DNA from: Setophaga petechia
Lineage: Eukaryota; Chordata; Aves; Passeriformes; Parulidae
NCBI GenBank assembly: GCA_024362935.1
Contig: JANCRA010000025.1
Coordinates: 10,752,936-10,816,935, forward strand
Reading direction: 5' to 3'
Length of the DNA: 64,000 nucleotides
Numbering within the stretch: the first letter of the stretch is position 1; the number at the start of each line of letters is the position of its first letter. Shown one piece after another: positions 12,484 through 25,598 of this stretch. The position numbers and the translations under genes were made by a program. The notes beneath the pieces were generated by a model. It was not told the DNA's origin. It saw nothing but the letters and a program-made list of their open reading frames with translations, and did not search any database.

Positions 12484-15400
12484 CTGTGGAGGAAAAAAAA
12501 GGCCCCAAAATACAGATTGTCTATTGTGATCAAGGTGTAGGATCTACTGCTGACGGCTTGTAAATGTTTTTTATTTATGTGACCAGTAAAGTTCTGCATA
12601 AATGCAGATAGTTATTGATTTCTACACAGAATGAAAACAGTGAAAACAATCTCCCTCCACCACCATGTCAAAACACTTCCTTGGGAAACACACTAAGAAA
12701 AATCCCATTTTGAGGAGCTGACTGAACACTCGTGACTAAAGTGTGTTTCTGCACAATTTTTTTGAAATTCTTCTCCTGCCATTCATGCTTCTCTGTGTCA
12801 TTGCTCTTACTACCATGATGAGCACTTTAAGGTAGAAGGGAAAGAAAAAAAGGGAAAATGTCTCCAGGAAAATACTGGGTATAAAGTTTTAGATGGTAGA
12901 GGCTTAGGTCAAGGTAGAGAGAAATCAGTTTGAAATGTGAACTGGGTTGTTTAAAAAAACCCGACTGGTAGGAAGCTCTTTATGAAACCCTATATTTGAT
13001 CCCTGCCTTAATTTTAAGAGCATGTTACATCTTCATAAGGACATTTTCATCTTCTTTTATTTAGTCTGTAGTGTCTACTGATGGAATGCCCCACATAAGC
13101 ACTTACATGTCTTCAGCAGCAGGACTTCTAGCAACACTTTTGCATGAATACACTTTCCCAGCTATGATGCTTAACAGTAGTAGGGAGATAAATCACTAAC
13201 AATCCTCTCACAGAATTAAAATTTTTGCCAGTGCAGACTTTCAGGTTAGCTAAGGCCATCAATTTTGACTTGGGAAACTACTGACAAAGAGGAAAGTACC
13301 ACCAGAGCTACAGTGACTAACAGGTTTTTATCAGAAAAAACAAAGATCAAATTTCACTGCTGTTTGTTGAAAGCCTTGGGTGATAAGAGAAGGAAACTTC
13401 TGGGTACGTGTCAACAACTGAAACAAGTAGCTGCCTATTTGAGGCTGCCTGTTTGTTCACTCCATTTTCTCTGAATATGAAATTATTCTCTTGCTCTCTT
13501 GCCAAGGCAGTGATACCTGTTTGGAAACCCTGTTGAGGTGAAGACTAAAGGGCTCCTGCTGCCCTAGAACCCAGGCAGGCATCAGGAGATGCATCAGCAC
13601 ATACCCAGGGAAAGACCTGAACAGGAAAAGCTCAAGTCCTGAGAAAATGCAGTGCCAGGCAGTGACATAGTATCTGTACCAGAACACTACAGTCTACAGA
13701 AAAACCTGGAATTTTAGGCAGAACTTACATTGGTCTAGAATACTTATTAAACACACCTGTGGTCCCACACAAGAAAAAGGCATTTGTAGGGCTGTTCATG
13801 ATACTCACAATGCAACAGCTGGAGGACATGAAACTCCAGAGCTACATATTGTTCTTGCTTAAACCCAAACACTTTTAAATATAATCTGGCCAGCAAATGT
13901 GGGATAGCCCAAATGAAGATCAAAGAGGAGAAATTTACAACTGTACCTACCCTCTGTGGCTGTCTTTTCTTAAAGTCCCCTTCTTTGCCACAACAGAAAG
14001 AAAATCAACATCCAAATTTTACTCAGTGTCCTATCTTCTACAGACCATTCACCCCATCATTGTACATTCAAACACACTGTGCTCATTCTTGGCCTGTAAA
14101 CACAGACCAGAATATTCTGTTGTTTGTCCTATTTATTTAATGCCTTGGCTGAAAGGAGCACCTATCTTTAAAGTAGAAAGTAATGCCCTGCTGTGCTTTT
14201 CACCAAGCTCTCTGGAAACACAAGCTGGCAAACTCCAAACAGAGCTGTTCCTACCTGTCTGCCTCCAAACCATGGTGATGCTGAATCTGGACAGAGAGGA
14301 CAGAAAGTAGAGACCAAGGAACTCTTGGAAAAGCAGGAAGAGGAAACACCACAAATGGATACACACTAATCAAGATCTTTTTCTTAAAGTACTTAACAAA
14401 AGAATCCCCTCATGGCCAAATATGCTGTTTGCCATAAACCAATTCCAACTCAGCTCTAAGCAGGACTGCTACAAATGACCCTGACCAGAATAAAATCCTC
14501 ATCACATTCACTCCTTGGCACATCTGGTGGTTGTAAGTTGAACACATATGGTATATAATTTCAGGCAGCACTGGATTCACTCTGGATCTTTATTCCAAAT
14601 GAGCAACATTTTTCTTGAAGACAAAGCTGTGAAAGGAAATTCACCTCCCAGGAAATTTGCTGACCTATCCATACAGGGATGGGTGGGGCTGCACTTTGGG
14701 AGTCAGCAATTGCTGGCATGACAGTTTTTGCTGCCCAAAGATTGGCACTCTCTGCTTAGCCAGTAAAGAAGTGCAGGGAATGACAGTGTAAGCTTCCTGC
14801 ATGGCATCCCATCCAGTGACTCAGAGCTCTGTCAGAGGGACCACTGGAGATGAAGGTAATTCACTTTCCATGGCTCATCCCTCTGCAGGGATGGAGCCCA
14901 TTCCAAGCCAATATCCTGAACTGCAGTCAATTGATTTCTAACAGCCAAACCCCCTTTGTTTAAGCCTAGTAAGAAACCACTAGAGAGAAAGCACTTAAAA
15001 GCAGGATCATAAGTATAATCCATTAGGAAACAGGCAAAAGAGCCAGAAGATGGAAAAGATCAATGCAGTAAGGAGAGATTGTAATAAAGACACATCACCT
15101 GTGAAGTTTAACCACTCCAAATGGGGCCAGGGTAAAATCTGTCCCCAATGTCCCAGTCTGTGAGCTAGCCTGGGTTAAGTTCTGCTCATCGCATTCATTC
15201 TCCTCTTTTAAGTTGTACTTTGCTGAAGCAAAATGAAAACTCAGCTGTGATAGTTTCTCCCAAGTGACTTTGTGAAATAGGAAGAAGAAGTAATGTCAAA
15301 ATAAACAAATTCACCTGCCTGTAAATTTTTGGCATAGAGATTTTTTGATTGCTCAGTCTTGGGGCAGGCAAGCTGTAGTTTCTCTTGCTTATTTTGAAGT

Positions 15401-16970
15401 TCCTTTCACAGCAAACCAAGAACTAATTTTTGTCATTATAAAGAGAAATTTTAAGTAATAGCACAGAGTTCTCTGAGAAAAGCAGTGCTGCTATCAGCAG
15501 CCAGAGTATTGTAAGGAAGAAATCTAAGTTGTTTCTTAATCACTAGAATGTAAAAGACATATTTTTTAAATGACACACATGAAAAACCAACTGATCATCC
15601 CTGTGAAATCCTCTCTAGTCAAAGTTGCTCCATATGTTAAATGTAGGAGTGTCTGAGAGAGCAGCTAGTATTTCTGTTGGAAATTTAGAGTGGGAACACT
15701 CACAGGTAAAGGCCAAGCTTGAGGAAAATACAGATTTTACTACTGGTCTGAACACAGCGGGCAACTGTCTCTTGCTCAGCTCTGCCAAGTGAACCTCAGC
15801 TAACCTGGAATATTTACACAGCTGTGTGGAAACACTTTGGAGTGTCCTTCTTCCACCTGCTGCTGTCCTGCTGTTGGCTCAGTCTCAGGGTTTTGCTGGT
15901 GCCATTTGATTCTGGCTACCTCAGACTGGCCACAGGCAACTTGTACAGGCCTGACAGCCCCCCTGAATCTTCTCTTGCAATCCCATGTTGAATCTTGAAA
16001 TAGATTCATATCAAATAGGGTAAGCACACCCTTTCCCCAGTTAGCAGAGACCAGGGTGACATCCTAACTCACTTATATTCTCTTCTCCTGTTTACTCAGA
16101 AAAGGAGTAACACTACCTTTTCCTAGATTTTTAAATTGAAAATTGAATTCATTTTTAATTGAAAAAATTTAGTTCTGCCTGATGCTTTTGTGGAAAGGAC
16201 CTCTGAAAAAGCTTAAGTTTTATATTTTCTATTATATACCCAAGAAATCCAAGAAGTACTTCAGTATGTGTATTTTTGAAGAAATTAAAACCTCAATTTT
16301 CCAGTGAAAAGAAGCACACTTCCATTTTGCCAGTAGAAGAAGCCCAAATATGCAATTCCACAAACTTAACTATTCTTTTTTTCATCACCTCTGATAGTCA
16401 TGGTATGTGTGCACACTACTAGACCTAAGCAGGTAACTCTGATAGTAAAAATGAGAGAAAACCTGCAGAAGCCCACTTCTCTCACCAGGAATTGCTCAAG
16501 CAGCCCAGCAGCTGAGCCATGTGATGGGCTCAGTGCCAGGAACTCTGGCATGCTGTCCTGACACACAGCCAGCTGAAGGGACTGGGAGCTGGATATTCCT
16601 CTCTGAGCCTGCCCTCCCTTGCTCTGCCAACAACTGCATTTAGCTGCATCTCCAGGATACTGAAAGTCCACAAAGCAACTTTGTCTGCCTAACTGGGTGT
16701 GAGACAAAAATGAATCAATAGGGTCAATAAAATGCTCTGCTTTTTAATCTGTATTGGACATAGCTTTTAAAGGTGCTTTGGAAACAGAACAAAATAACAG
16801 AAGATAAATGGAGAAGGGCTTGTTGACTCACTAGACCATTTGATTGTTCCAAAGCTATGGAGTCAGAGAGAGGAGAGCAGCTTTATTTAAGTAACTTTGG
16901 AGCAAGAAAATTACGTAATTCCTGTTTGCCTCTGTAAAAGGCAGCTCCTGTAAGAATGAGACAGAGTTAC
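12484..16970 (-). other. ETV6: ETV6 intron 4
   Basis: This is a complete phase-1 intron between exon 4 (donor at 16969-16970) and exon 5 (acceptor at 12484-12485). It is about 4.5 kb, unusually short for this gene compared with the mammalian version as I recall it. I see no coding similarity, transposon or tandem array. The 3' end carries an uninterrupted T run followed by cctccacag, a strong acceptor tract. Confidence 0.93.
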
Positions 16971-17105
16971 CTTCATCATGATTCTGGTGCAATATGACCT
17001 CTGGCTGAGCATGGATAGAGTTCCCAGGGTGGAAGAAGGGTGTGAAGAGCATACGAGCTTTCCTTTGCTTCAGGATTTGCTGAAGGAGTTCATACAAAAC
17101 ATCAC
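16971..17105 (-). CDS. ETV6: ETV6 coding exon 4 (C-terminal part of PNT domain and linker)
   Basis: This exon encodes the end of the SAM/pointed domain, the last helix of the oligomerisation module, and the first part of the linker. After completing the split glycine codon it reads [15 protein letters not shown] and then [20 protein letters not shown], close to human ETV6 residues 110-155. The valine equivalent to human V112, one of the two hydrophobic interface positions needed for head-to-tail PNT polymerisation, is present in GDVLYELL. Length is 135 bases, the same as in human. The acceptor is tttgtctttcag|GTG and the donor is GAAG|gtaact, both phase 1. Joining to exon 5 gives [13 protein letters not shown], which aligns with human HEEDNCVQRTPRP and so fixes both borders. 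The open frame continues past the donor for about 39 codons without similarity and is not coding. Confidence 0.97.
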
Positions 17106-18230
17106 CTGAAAGACAAACAGCAGGAAAAAGGAAATGAAAATGTAAATAACTGATGAGAAGACTCATTTAGCCATCTGATGCATGAATTCATGGCTCCTGG
17201 GTGCTATTTTCAGAGCCAAAAATGCTAGCAGTAAAATCCTGCATTTCACTGCTATGCAAAGTCCTCCTGTGAAAGGGAAAAAAGGCACATCACACCTCTG
17301 AGTGTGACTGTGGCAAAACACAACAACACTCCCTGGCACCATCATTGCTGCATCTTTCCTTAATGGAACATAACACCACAATATCCAGGAGACCAGTGGA
17401 CTAACTGCTTATTTTTGTGCCTTTTATAAATTTCATCTTGTATGGATGACCTTATTCAAACATCTACACCAAACACATAAGGTACTTGTGCATTTGGTCT
17501 GAAGTAACTGGCTGTGCATTTCAAAGTGAAATTGCACATCACAGGATAGGAAATCTCTTGACTTTTCATTCTGCCAGCTCTTTTGTTTGTCACTTCTCAT
17601 ATTACAGAGGAACAGGCTGCAACAATTACATATTATCTGAAAACCAAATTAGTGAAGTTTCACTTAGGAAACCTTCGATTTTCTGGGAGAGTTTTCTCAA
17701 ACATGGGTTTTTTTAGTAGTTTATTTTGAGTTTCTATGAGATTGTATCACTTGTCCCTTGTCTCCAAAAATTGCCAATATTCTAATTTGTGGGCAACTTG
17801 AGTTTCTCAGTGTGAAACAGTTAAAGCCATACTGCTTTCCATAGTTCAGTTTCCTTTCTTTTTAACATCTAGGCTGCTTTTACTGTCTCAGCAGTGACTT
17901 TAGGGCATTTTTCAAAGGTGATTGCAATATCTGAAAGCCTAATTAAAAACAAAGCCTTGAGCACCCAGTTACATGAAAAGTCTAAAAAGTGATTTTACCA
18001 CATAATTTCCATCACTGAATGCAACAGTGGCATAATCATAAATAACTAGTGCTGTAACACTCAGAGCAATAAGGTAGCAAATTTTTACCTCTTTTGATTG
18101 GTTGGACAGACCAGTGAAAACATCCATAAAGCTGTGGTTTTGGGGTTTTTTTTACCTAATGAAATAGCTGAGACTTCTGCATCACTGCTGCAAATGCAGC
18201 AATGTTAAGATGGTGAAAAATGTTTTGTAC

Positions 18231-18251
18231 TCCCTCCCTCCCTCCCTCCCT
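18231..18251 (+). repeat. (TCCC)5 microsatellite in intron 3
   Basis: Five perfect TCCC units occupy 21 bases (with a final T). On the transcript strand this is a GGGA array. It is short and unremarkable. Confidence 0.95.
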
Positions 18252-18886
18252 GGGCAGCCCTGAACAGAAGAGTGTTGGGGCTGTGAGCCCCTTTCTTGGC
18301 AAGACTGTGGGAGTGATGCCCTTCTCCTGCTTTAACCATCAGGGGAAATGATACAGCTTTCATGTGGCCTCAGTCTGGAAAAACTGAATGTCTCTGTGGC
18401 AAACATTATTTCACAGTTCTTCAATTTCACGTACAGTTAATTCTGGGAAATGCTGAGCTAATGTCCCTTTACCTACAGTTATCTCAACTTTTAGGGACTG
18501 ACTCAGATAACCTCCACGAGGTTTATTATCAGTGGGGAATACCTGGAGGGAAGGAAGAGACAAAATGCAAGGGAAGAGGCCTTTAGCTGGGTTATTTCAT
18601 TCCAAATTCAGCTTAACCTTCTGAACAAAGTGAGATTTTGCAAGTCAAAGGCTCTTCTCTGGGAACACTCTATTTCCAGCCTAGAAACATTTTTAATCCT
18701 GCTTATTTCAAGTGCCCTCACAGCACACAAGGGGAAGAATAGGAACATAACTTGCAGGCAGGAAGGGGAGTTGCAGGCAACATACATAAAGGTGTCCCTT
18801 GCTGTCCTTGCCCACATCCCTGCTTTCAATACTCCTTTTGCTTCAAGCAGGGCTAATTTTTACACTCCAAGTGGTGTACCAGAATT

Positions 18887-18899
18887 AAAAAAAAAAAAA
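18887..18899 (+). repeat. A13 homopolymer run
   Basis: Thirteen consecutive A residues, followed after ggat by a second A run. There is no recognisable retroposon body. Confidence 0.85.
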
Positions 18900-20042
18900 G
18901 GATAAAAAAGGAGACATTTCTAGGCATTAGTTCTCACTAATGTATTACAGTGACAATAGACATTAATGTTTGGGCTCTTCTTCCATACAAAACTCATCCT
19001 GGATTTGAAGCATATGCTTAAAAAACTTTATATACACTAAACATAAGCAACAGTTAGTAAGGTAGATTCTGCAGGAGGATGGTTGTGGAGAGTGGCCAAG
19101 CAGGTTGGTGCAGAATCAGCCCCACAGTTTGATTATCAGCTGGATCCCAGCAGCACCAGCTGTACTCCTGCACCTTGTGAGCCTTGCACTGGAAGCCTCC
19201 TCACAGCAATTCTGTCACCACTTGGTCCAAGCTCTTTAATCACCTAGAGTGATTGAAGTACAAGCCTTTCTATTTAACAGGAGTACCTCGTGTGGTCACA
19301 AAAAACAAAGCTCACAATTCATATTTAAACATCCCTGACAAAGGAGGGCAGAGGCTTACTCTGACTGCACAACTGGAGCAGACAGACCACAGGGGATACA
19401 AATACAGGCAGGGAACACACACATTTCTAAATCTCCTTTGTGAATAAATGAAGACATAATTTGAGCAATAGGCAGGCTGATTCACACACCTGTCTGTGCT
19501 GTGCTGAGGGCTGGACTCCAGCACATGTGAGAATATGGTACAGTAAAGCAGAACCCACAGGGGCTGTTAAACAGAGGCAAAGTCCCCAAGGAAGGAGTTC
19601 TGCAGTCACTTTTAGCAGCACCTCAGCCAAGACAACTGGGAGGCAAAATGCTAATACAGGCTGCTTAAAGAGGCTGGAGCACTTGATTGACTTGCTGCTG
19701 TAGTTGGGTCTGTGAACAGATAAGCCTTTACAGGAAGAGCTGGAAGTCACAAAATGTTGCCAGAGCAGCTTCAGGGAGCTCTGCATGGAGTTTTAACTAT
19801 AAACAGGTTGGATGTCTGGGGTTGAATTTCCATTCAAATATGCCTACAACTCAGGTGTATCAGGACTTCCTTTTCTCTTTGTCCTTTTTGTCCTTGCCTC
19901 ATACAAGTGTCTCTGTCCTCCCTATCCCCTCCCTTTCCCAGTCCACCTCAGCAAAGGTGACCATTTCCTCCTCTGAACCTCTTCAGCTTTTGCTGCAGCT
20001 TCCTCTCTCTTTGCAATGACAGCTTCTGTAAATAATCCTCAC

Positions 20043-20207
20043 CTGAATGAGGGGACCTGTATCGAAAGTCCTCTTTGGTCAGGAGCAGCAGAGCTTTGCC
20101 GTTCATCTCAAAGGTGCTGCTCTCAATGGGCCTCAAGGAAAATTCCTTCTCTGCCCACCGGAGCCACTGGGCCACATCTTCCCTGCTCCAGTAAACTGGC
20201 TGCAAAC
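20043..20207 (-). CDS. ETV6: ETV6 coding exon 3 (core of PNT/SAM domain)
   Basis: This exon encodes most of the pointed domain, which lets ETV6 form helical polymers and is the oligomerisation part used in human leukaemia fusion proteins. The translation [15 protein letters not shown], then [34 protein letters not shown] and a split G differs from human only by conservative changes. The alanine equivalent to human A93 (in NGKALLLL) and the lysine equivalent to the known SUMO-acceptor K99 (LTKED) are both kept. Length is 165 bases, as in human. The acceptor is ctttctgcccag|GTT; the missing first base of the opening arginine codon comes from exon 2. The donor is TCAG|gtgagg. Both introns are phase 1. 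Exon 2 (human residues 12-55) was not found in the 43.8 kb upstream within the window. Confidence 0.97.
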
Positions 20208-21330
20208 CTGGGCAGAAAGAGAGCACAGTTCTGTTACCAAACTGAGACACAGGAACACAGGCAGACATCAGAATCCCCCCTTTCTCCCCACAGCACAACC
20301 TACAGAGTCTCAGGGGAAAGGGTAGGAGAGCAATGCCATGTTGGTACAGGATTACTCTAAGCACTGGGCTGCAAAATACTTTGGCACTTTGGTTTATCTG
20401 TGACATACTGAGAACCAAGAACTGACTCAGCAGCCTGAAGAAAGCTCACAGGACATTATTTCATTCCAGGTTTCCACTCTGCAAAAGGATTTTCCTCCAT
20501 GTGCTTGTTCTGATGTGCAGAGCAAGCAGCAGGAAAAGTCCTTGGTGCCATCCATCCTTGGTGTGCACATCCCCTCTTCCTTTCACAGAAAGCTCTCTCT
20601 TCACACCCCTTGTACATTCATGGATCAAGAAGAATGAAAAGTTGTCAAATGCAAGACAGCCATGGCTTCTCTCCAGGTGGCTGGGGTGGGGTCTGTAAGG
20701 AAGGGCAGCTTGAATACAGCCCCTGTAACAGAGTGTTTATCAGCACATGTACTGTTGAGAGGTGTATTCACACAGGCCCACCCCTTCTCCAGGGGCCATT
20801 ATGTGAGCAGGGGCCATTCCCACCGGAGGGGAGCAAGATTGTGCCACCTTTGGCATTGCTTTAGCCTGTGTTTCCTGTATAGCAATCAAATATCACCAAT
20901 GGAACTAGGTCCATGTAAGAGGGTATGCCATTTTTTTAGTAAAATAGTAGGGATATTTGGTCTGGGGATAGATTTTCCAGAGTGCCAAGGAGAATCTGGC
21001 ACTGCCTTTCTGCCAGCCAGCTCATACAGTTGATACAGCCCAGGCTGTTGTGTTTACCCACAGAGGCCCAGCCACATTACTATCACAGACATTTTGCCTG
21101 CTACCTTTATTGGGCCCAGCGAAGCTTGGGAGGTATGACAATTCAATATCTGTTCTACACACAAATTTAAAATAGCTTCCTTCCCCTGGAGAGAAAGCAG
21201 CACTGTGAAGAGCTGTTTATACCCAAGTTGAGAGATTATCTCCAATCCAATGGGCGATAAAAGCTTTATTTTCCTTTCCCCCTCGTGAGATGACTCATTG
21301 TTTGACTTGCTACAAAGCTTACCCACTGTG

Positions 21331-21490
21331 CATAGGAACATAAAATTTGCCATATCTGATCAGATCTCTGGTACACAGCCTCTGGCAGGAGCCAATACCT
21401 TATGCTTCAGAGGAAGACGAACCTCCCTTCCTTATATTGCACCTGGCTGATTGTACACTGCACATGGGAAGAAATTTCCTTCCTGGCACA
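21331..21490. mobile_element. Degraded ancient amniote interspersed repeat (CR1-related type)
   Basis: The sequence runs cataggaacataa, then gccatatctgatcaga, then ctctggcaggagccaatacc and tatgcttcagaggaag, and finally gggaagaaatttccttcctgg. This order of words resembles a family very common in turtles and crocodilians (GCCATACTGGGTCAGACC, then CCAGATGCTTCAGAGG, then a GGAAGTTTCTTCCT-like word). The match is from memory and the copy is diverged, so family name and orientation are uncertain. It would be an old insertion, predating birds. Confidence 0.5.
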
Positions 21491-24400
21491 CCGTCCTCTG
21501 AGATCTGATTACCCTCCTCCTACCAAGCACTAAAAGAAGCCTGAGAGAGTTGTACCATTCTTGTTTTGGTTTGGTTTTTACTTCTTTAACAGATAGGCAA
21601 CCCTTTTATTTCTGTTTTAGCAAGAGGTAACATGAAGTGAATTGCATTCTGCTGCTTTGCCAGATTCCCAGACAACGGCTTTGGAAAGTCCCAGAGCCAC
21701 AGCTGCACACAGAACTGAATCTCTGTCAGAAGAGGAATTGAGATTGTGCCTGAGAAAGGGCCATAGCTGACCTAAGGAAGGGATGCCTGCATGGCCATAG
21801 CAAGAATTTCCATTAGCTTTCAACTGTAGCATACTATTGTACTACAGAAACAAGTCGTAGCCTTTAATTATTTATGAAGCAAATTCTCTTTCCCCTATGA
21901 ACTAGGGTCTGCTTATTGAGGTCAGAGTTTTCTGTAGGACCTTTATTTTTGGAGGGACTGGGGTGAGGTGTAGATTTGCTCAGAGACATGGAAACTTCAT
22001 CTAAAATGCCAGAGTGAGGTTCATCTTCTGCTGAATTAAGGGCTACTCCTGCAGAAAATACACTCCAGACCCCAGGCTGTTGCTGTAGCTAAAAGAGAAA
22101 GGTGAGACATGATGCAGGCAGACCACAACATAGGAAAGGCTTTTACAAGAGCATTTGAGGATTGCTTGAAATGCTCGTGTGTGATTTCTTTTGCCTCCCT
22201 CTTTGCCATGCCATACAAGCAATAAATTGCCCAAAGGAGAACTGTTGTGTAGAAATCTAACTGGCCTCCTGATGCGTACTTCACCTGATGAGGCATTAAA
22301 CCAAAGAGAACATCACTGTGAAAATCAGGCTGGCAAGGACAGAGTTGTACCATAACTTCACCATGAGGTGTGTGCTCCCTTACAGATAACAATGTAATAA
22401 ATAAATCACTCCCTGTACAAACACAGATCAACACTTCCCACCTGCAGGTGACAGTACATTTTTGTCTTCTGTTCAATTAGTACAAAAATACTGTGTCTAA
22501 AGAGAGCTTTAGATTGATGGGTGCTAGACCCAGAACACCCAAATAAGTTACACAGCCTGGGAGGAGCCCCATGAGCTGTGCTGGCAGCTCTGAAACAGAC
22601 CCAGCACTTCACACTGTAAATGAGGTCTCTGCTGGGTTTCAGTAGCACCTCTGAAACTTGTGAGAAAAGCCCCAGAGTAATATGACCTAGGACCACTTGG
22701 CTTGAAATTACTGAGAAATCAGCAAGCAGCCAGTCTAATTCAGTTTGGCTATGGCTAAACTGAGTGGGTGGATGTGCCACATCACTCCACCCCTGGGGTG
22801 ATCCCATAATTAAAATACTTACATTGTGTTAGGAAAACATAAGGTGCCATAAAATAAGTAAACTGCTTTTCCCTAGATGGATTTCTTATTCTCTCACTTC
22901 CCTCCCTTCCTGCCCTGCTGCTTTCCTGGGAAGTTAAGTTTCTCAAAAAAACATGCCCCCACCACATGCCCATTTGTTTTGTGAGGCTGAACCAGTTCAG
23001 TCACAGGAGGCTTTTCTAGGGGTGCACAGCAGTGTTGCTAAAAAGTGCCTCAGAAATTGTCATTCAAAAAATAATTCTTACATGAGCAGTTCAGCATCCA
23101 CTAAACTTGAATGCCACCTTCTTTGACCCTTCTTAAGAAGAAGTAGTTGGTTTTGTGAAAACAAGGTCATGAGATGGTTGGCTTTGCAGCTGAAGGGATT
23201 TTACAGCACAGTGTGCACTGCTATCAGTAGGTAATGAAAATGCTTTCCTGTACTGTCCATGGAAGAAAACCTAATCCCACTTATACTATTTTTCTTCTTT
23301 GGATGCTGTTTCTTATTTTCCTCTCTCCATCTTCTTTTATTGTCATGCCCACAGTGGAGGAAAATGGGCTCTTTTTATCTCTGGTTTTATTCTCTGCAGA
23401 AGCTAACAGCACTGTCTTTAACTAACAAAGATATTTACCAAGGAGAATAAAGTGAGGAAAACAAGAGCTGTGTTGCAAAATGAGGGCAGAGTTTTGCCTG
23501 TTGAACTGACTGCTGAAATCAGTGTGAAGTTTTTGCTGCTTTCAGGTGCAGATCAGACATGGGGGACGCTGCCTTCCTCCCAGCCTGCCCTGTCGGTGAC
23601 CATGGACTTCCCAGGGTGAATTCTGACCTAAGAGTCAGACCTGGCTCTGCTCCCATCTCTGCCTTTGCACCTCTGGTTGAAATCTGGCAAGCAGTCCCCA
23701 TCATGGTCTCCCTATCCGTGTAGTGCAAAAATAAACAACAACAAAAACTTCCTGAACCCAACAGCTGAAAGCAGGTTAGACAAAGCTGTGCAAACCATCA
23801 AAATCTGGCTCTATGAGATCCAGCACATTCTCTGTCTTCTGTCAATTTCCAAGCACCACCTCCAGCAGAGTAAAACAGTAATTTACTGACATGTTTATAA
23901 ACTGACAGCTTTAGATGCATTAAACAGGGAGCAAGATCCGTGCTCGCCTTTCTAACGCTGCAGGCTGATGCACTGGTGTCTCAATAGATTATCTACTTCT
24001 GCAGCACACTCCTCACCTGAGGTCCTGGTTCTCACACCTGCTACTCTGGTGACCTTATAAATGATGAGGACAATCAATTCTCACACTGCAGGGCACAAGC
24101 TGGTAACCAGCCTGAGTGCAGGAAAAATCCACTCTTTGCTCCTTTCTATTCTCAAGCAGCAAAGCAAAGTGCAATGGAGAGGGACTGGTGGGGTAATTTA
24201 CACTTTGAAGTAGCCAGTAAACCTGTTAAGCACCAACAGGAATGTACTGGTCTGTTGGACATTTTAGGCTGATGGTCTCTGAAGAGTTCACTTCTGACAG
24301 AGAGCCCCTCAGGAAACTGAAGCATGGTCAGGCTTTGAGGACAGAAAACCAGAGTGCTCTGCTCAGGCAGTACAACCTCTGCACTTAGAACTACACAGCC

Positions 24401-25580
24401 AGCAATATCTTCACCTGACCACAGACTTCTGGTAGGGTTACAACTTTGTTTTTTGAAGAGATGTAGCCAATCTTAAATCATGCAAAGCACTTGCACTCAG
24501 CAACCCCTTCTTTGGTTAGGAAGACAGAGTATGCATTTTACAGTATGAGTTGCTGTGTTCAGTACATGCAACAGATACACCTAAAATGTGAAGTATAATG
24601 TACCACAGGCTGTTCTCACCTTGACTCATTTTGGAACAATCTGAGGACACAAATCCAATGCAAAATGTGATGCACAGTGCCACCGAGAGCTGCTGCTCTG
24701 CTTTAGTTTCGAGATGAGGACACAGGCACAGGACAGCACGCACATGGAAAACAGCATTCACAGCAAGTTCTGTCTCACTTTTTGTTCCACTTCAGCTACG
24801 CTCTCCATCCTCCCCCTGGCAGGCAGGACGATGGTGTGAGAAGGGGCTGAAGACAGACCTCTCATTTATCCCTGCTTTCTGCAGGGCAGACGGAATTGTT
24901 CACACTCCCACGCCAAAAACTACTTAGCATGGTTGGGCAAACAGCAAAGGGCCAATGCATGCAAATCAGCAGCTGGTTTCCAAACACCCAGGGACAGATG
25001 CATCATCACTGGCAGCATCAGGGAGGCCAGCTCAAGTCTGTAGCTGCTGTGAGCCTTTAGTGGGAAAATGATGCTGGAGAAGTTCAGAACACTTGAATGT
25101 CTCCTATCAAGTAACTCTTTAGGAACTGATGCTCTCTTTTTTCGTTATTGATTAACAAAAATTTTTCCTTGTCAGCTGCAAAGCATAGTATGTGCCTCTG
25201 CATATGATGGTGTATGTCAAGCAGGAGAGGTGGATGAGGTTGTGTTTTGGTCTTAATTTCTGTATAAAGGCAACACAGTCTGGAAGAAAAGTGTATGATT
25301 AGATTTAAATCCTTCTCTCAGGCTCTGCCAGAGCAACTTTTTAAAGTCCCTTCCCATCTCACATCTTTGTTTGGAATGCTGGACTACCAAAATGCAGAGA
25401 GGTGTCATAGTGCTTTGCCAGTTAACATCCAAAATGCTCTGAAGTGCAAATTGCTGCACTGCTGTTTCAAAGACACTGTTTCAGCACTGCCAGGGTGCTG
25501 TGTGTGCTGCTCTCTGGTTCCCTGTTTGGAGACACTGACAGCTGCAGACCAGGGGCCTGTACATGCTTGGACATGACAGA

Positions 25581-25598
25581 ACCACCACCACCACCACA
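25581..25598 (+). repeat. (ACC)6 microsatellite
   Basis: Six ACC units occur in a row within intron 2. The flanks are unique and no coding context is present. Confidence 0.95.

Larger units (their letters stand above)
17106..20042 (-). other. ETV6: ETV6 intron 3
   Basis: This is a complete phase-1 intron of 2937 bases that interrupts the PNT domain inside the glycine codon of HSG|DVL. It carries a short TCCC array (18231-18251) and a 13-A run near 18887, and nothing else I can name. Because both flanking exons are multiples of three, splicing across or around this intron preserves the frame. Confidence 0.93.
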
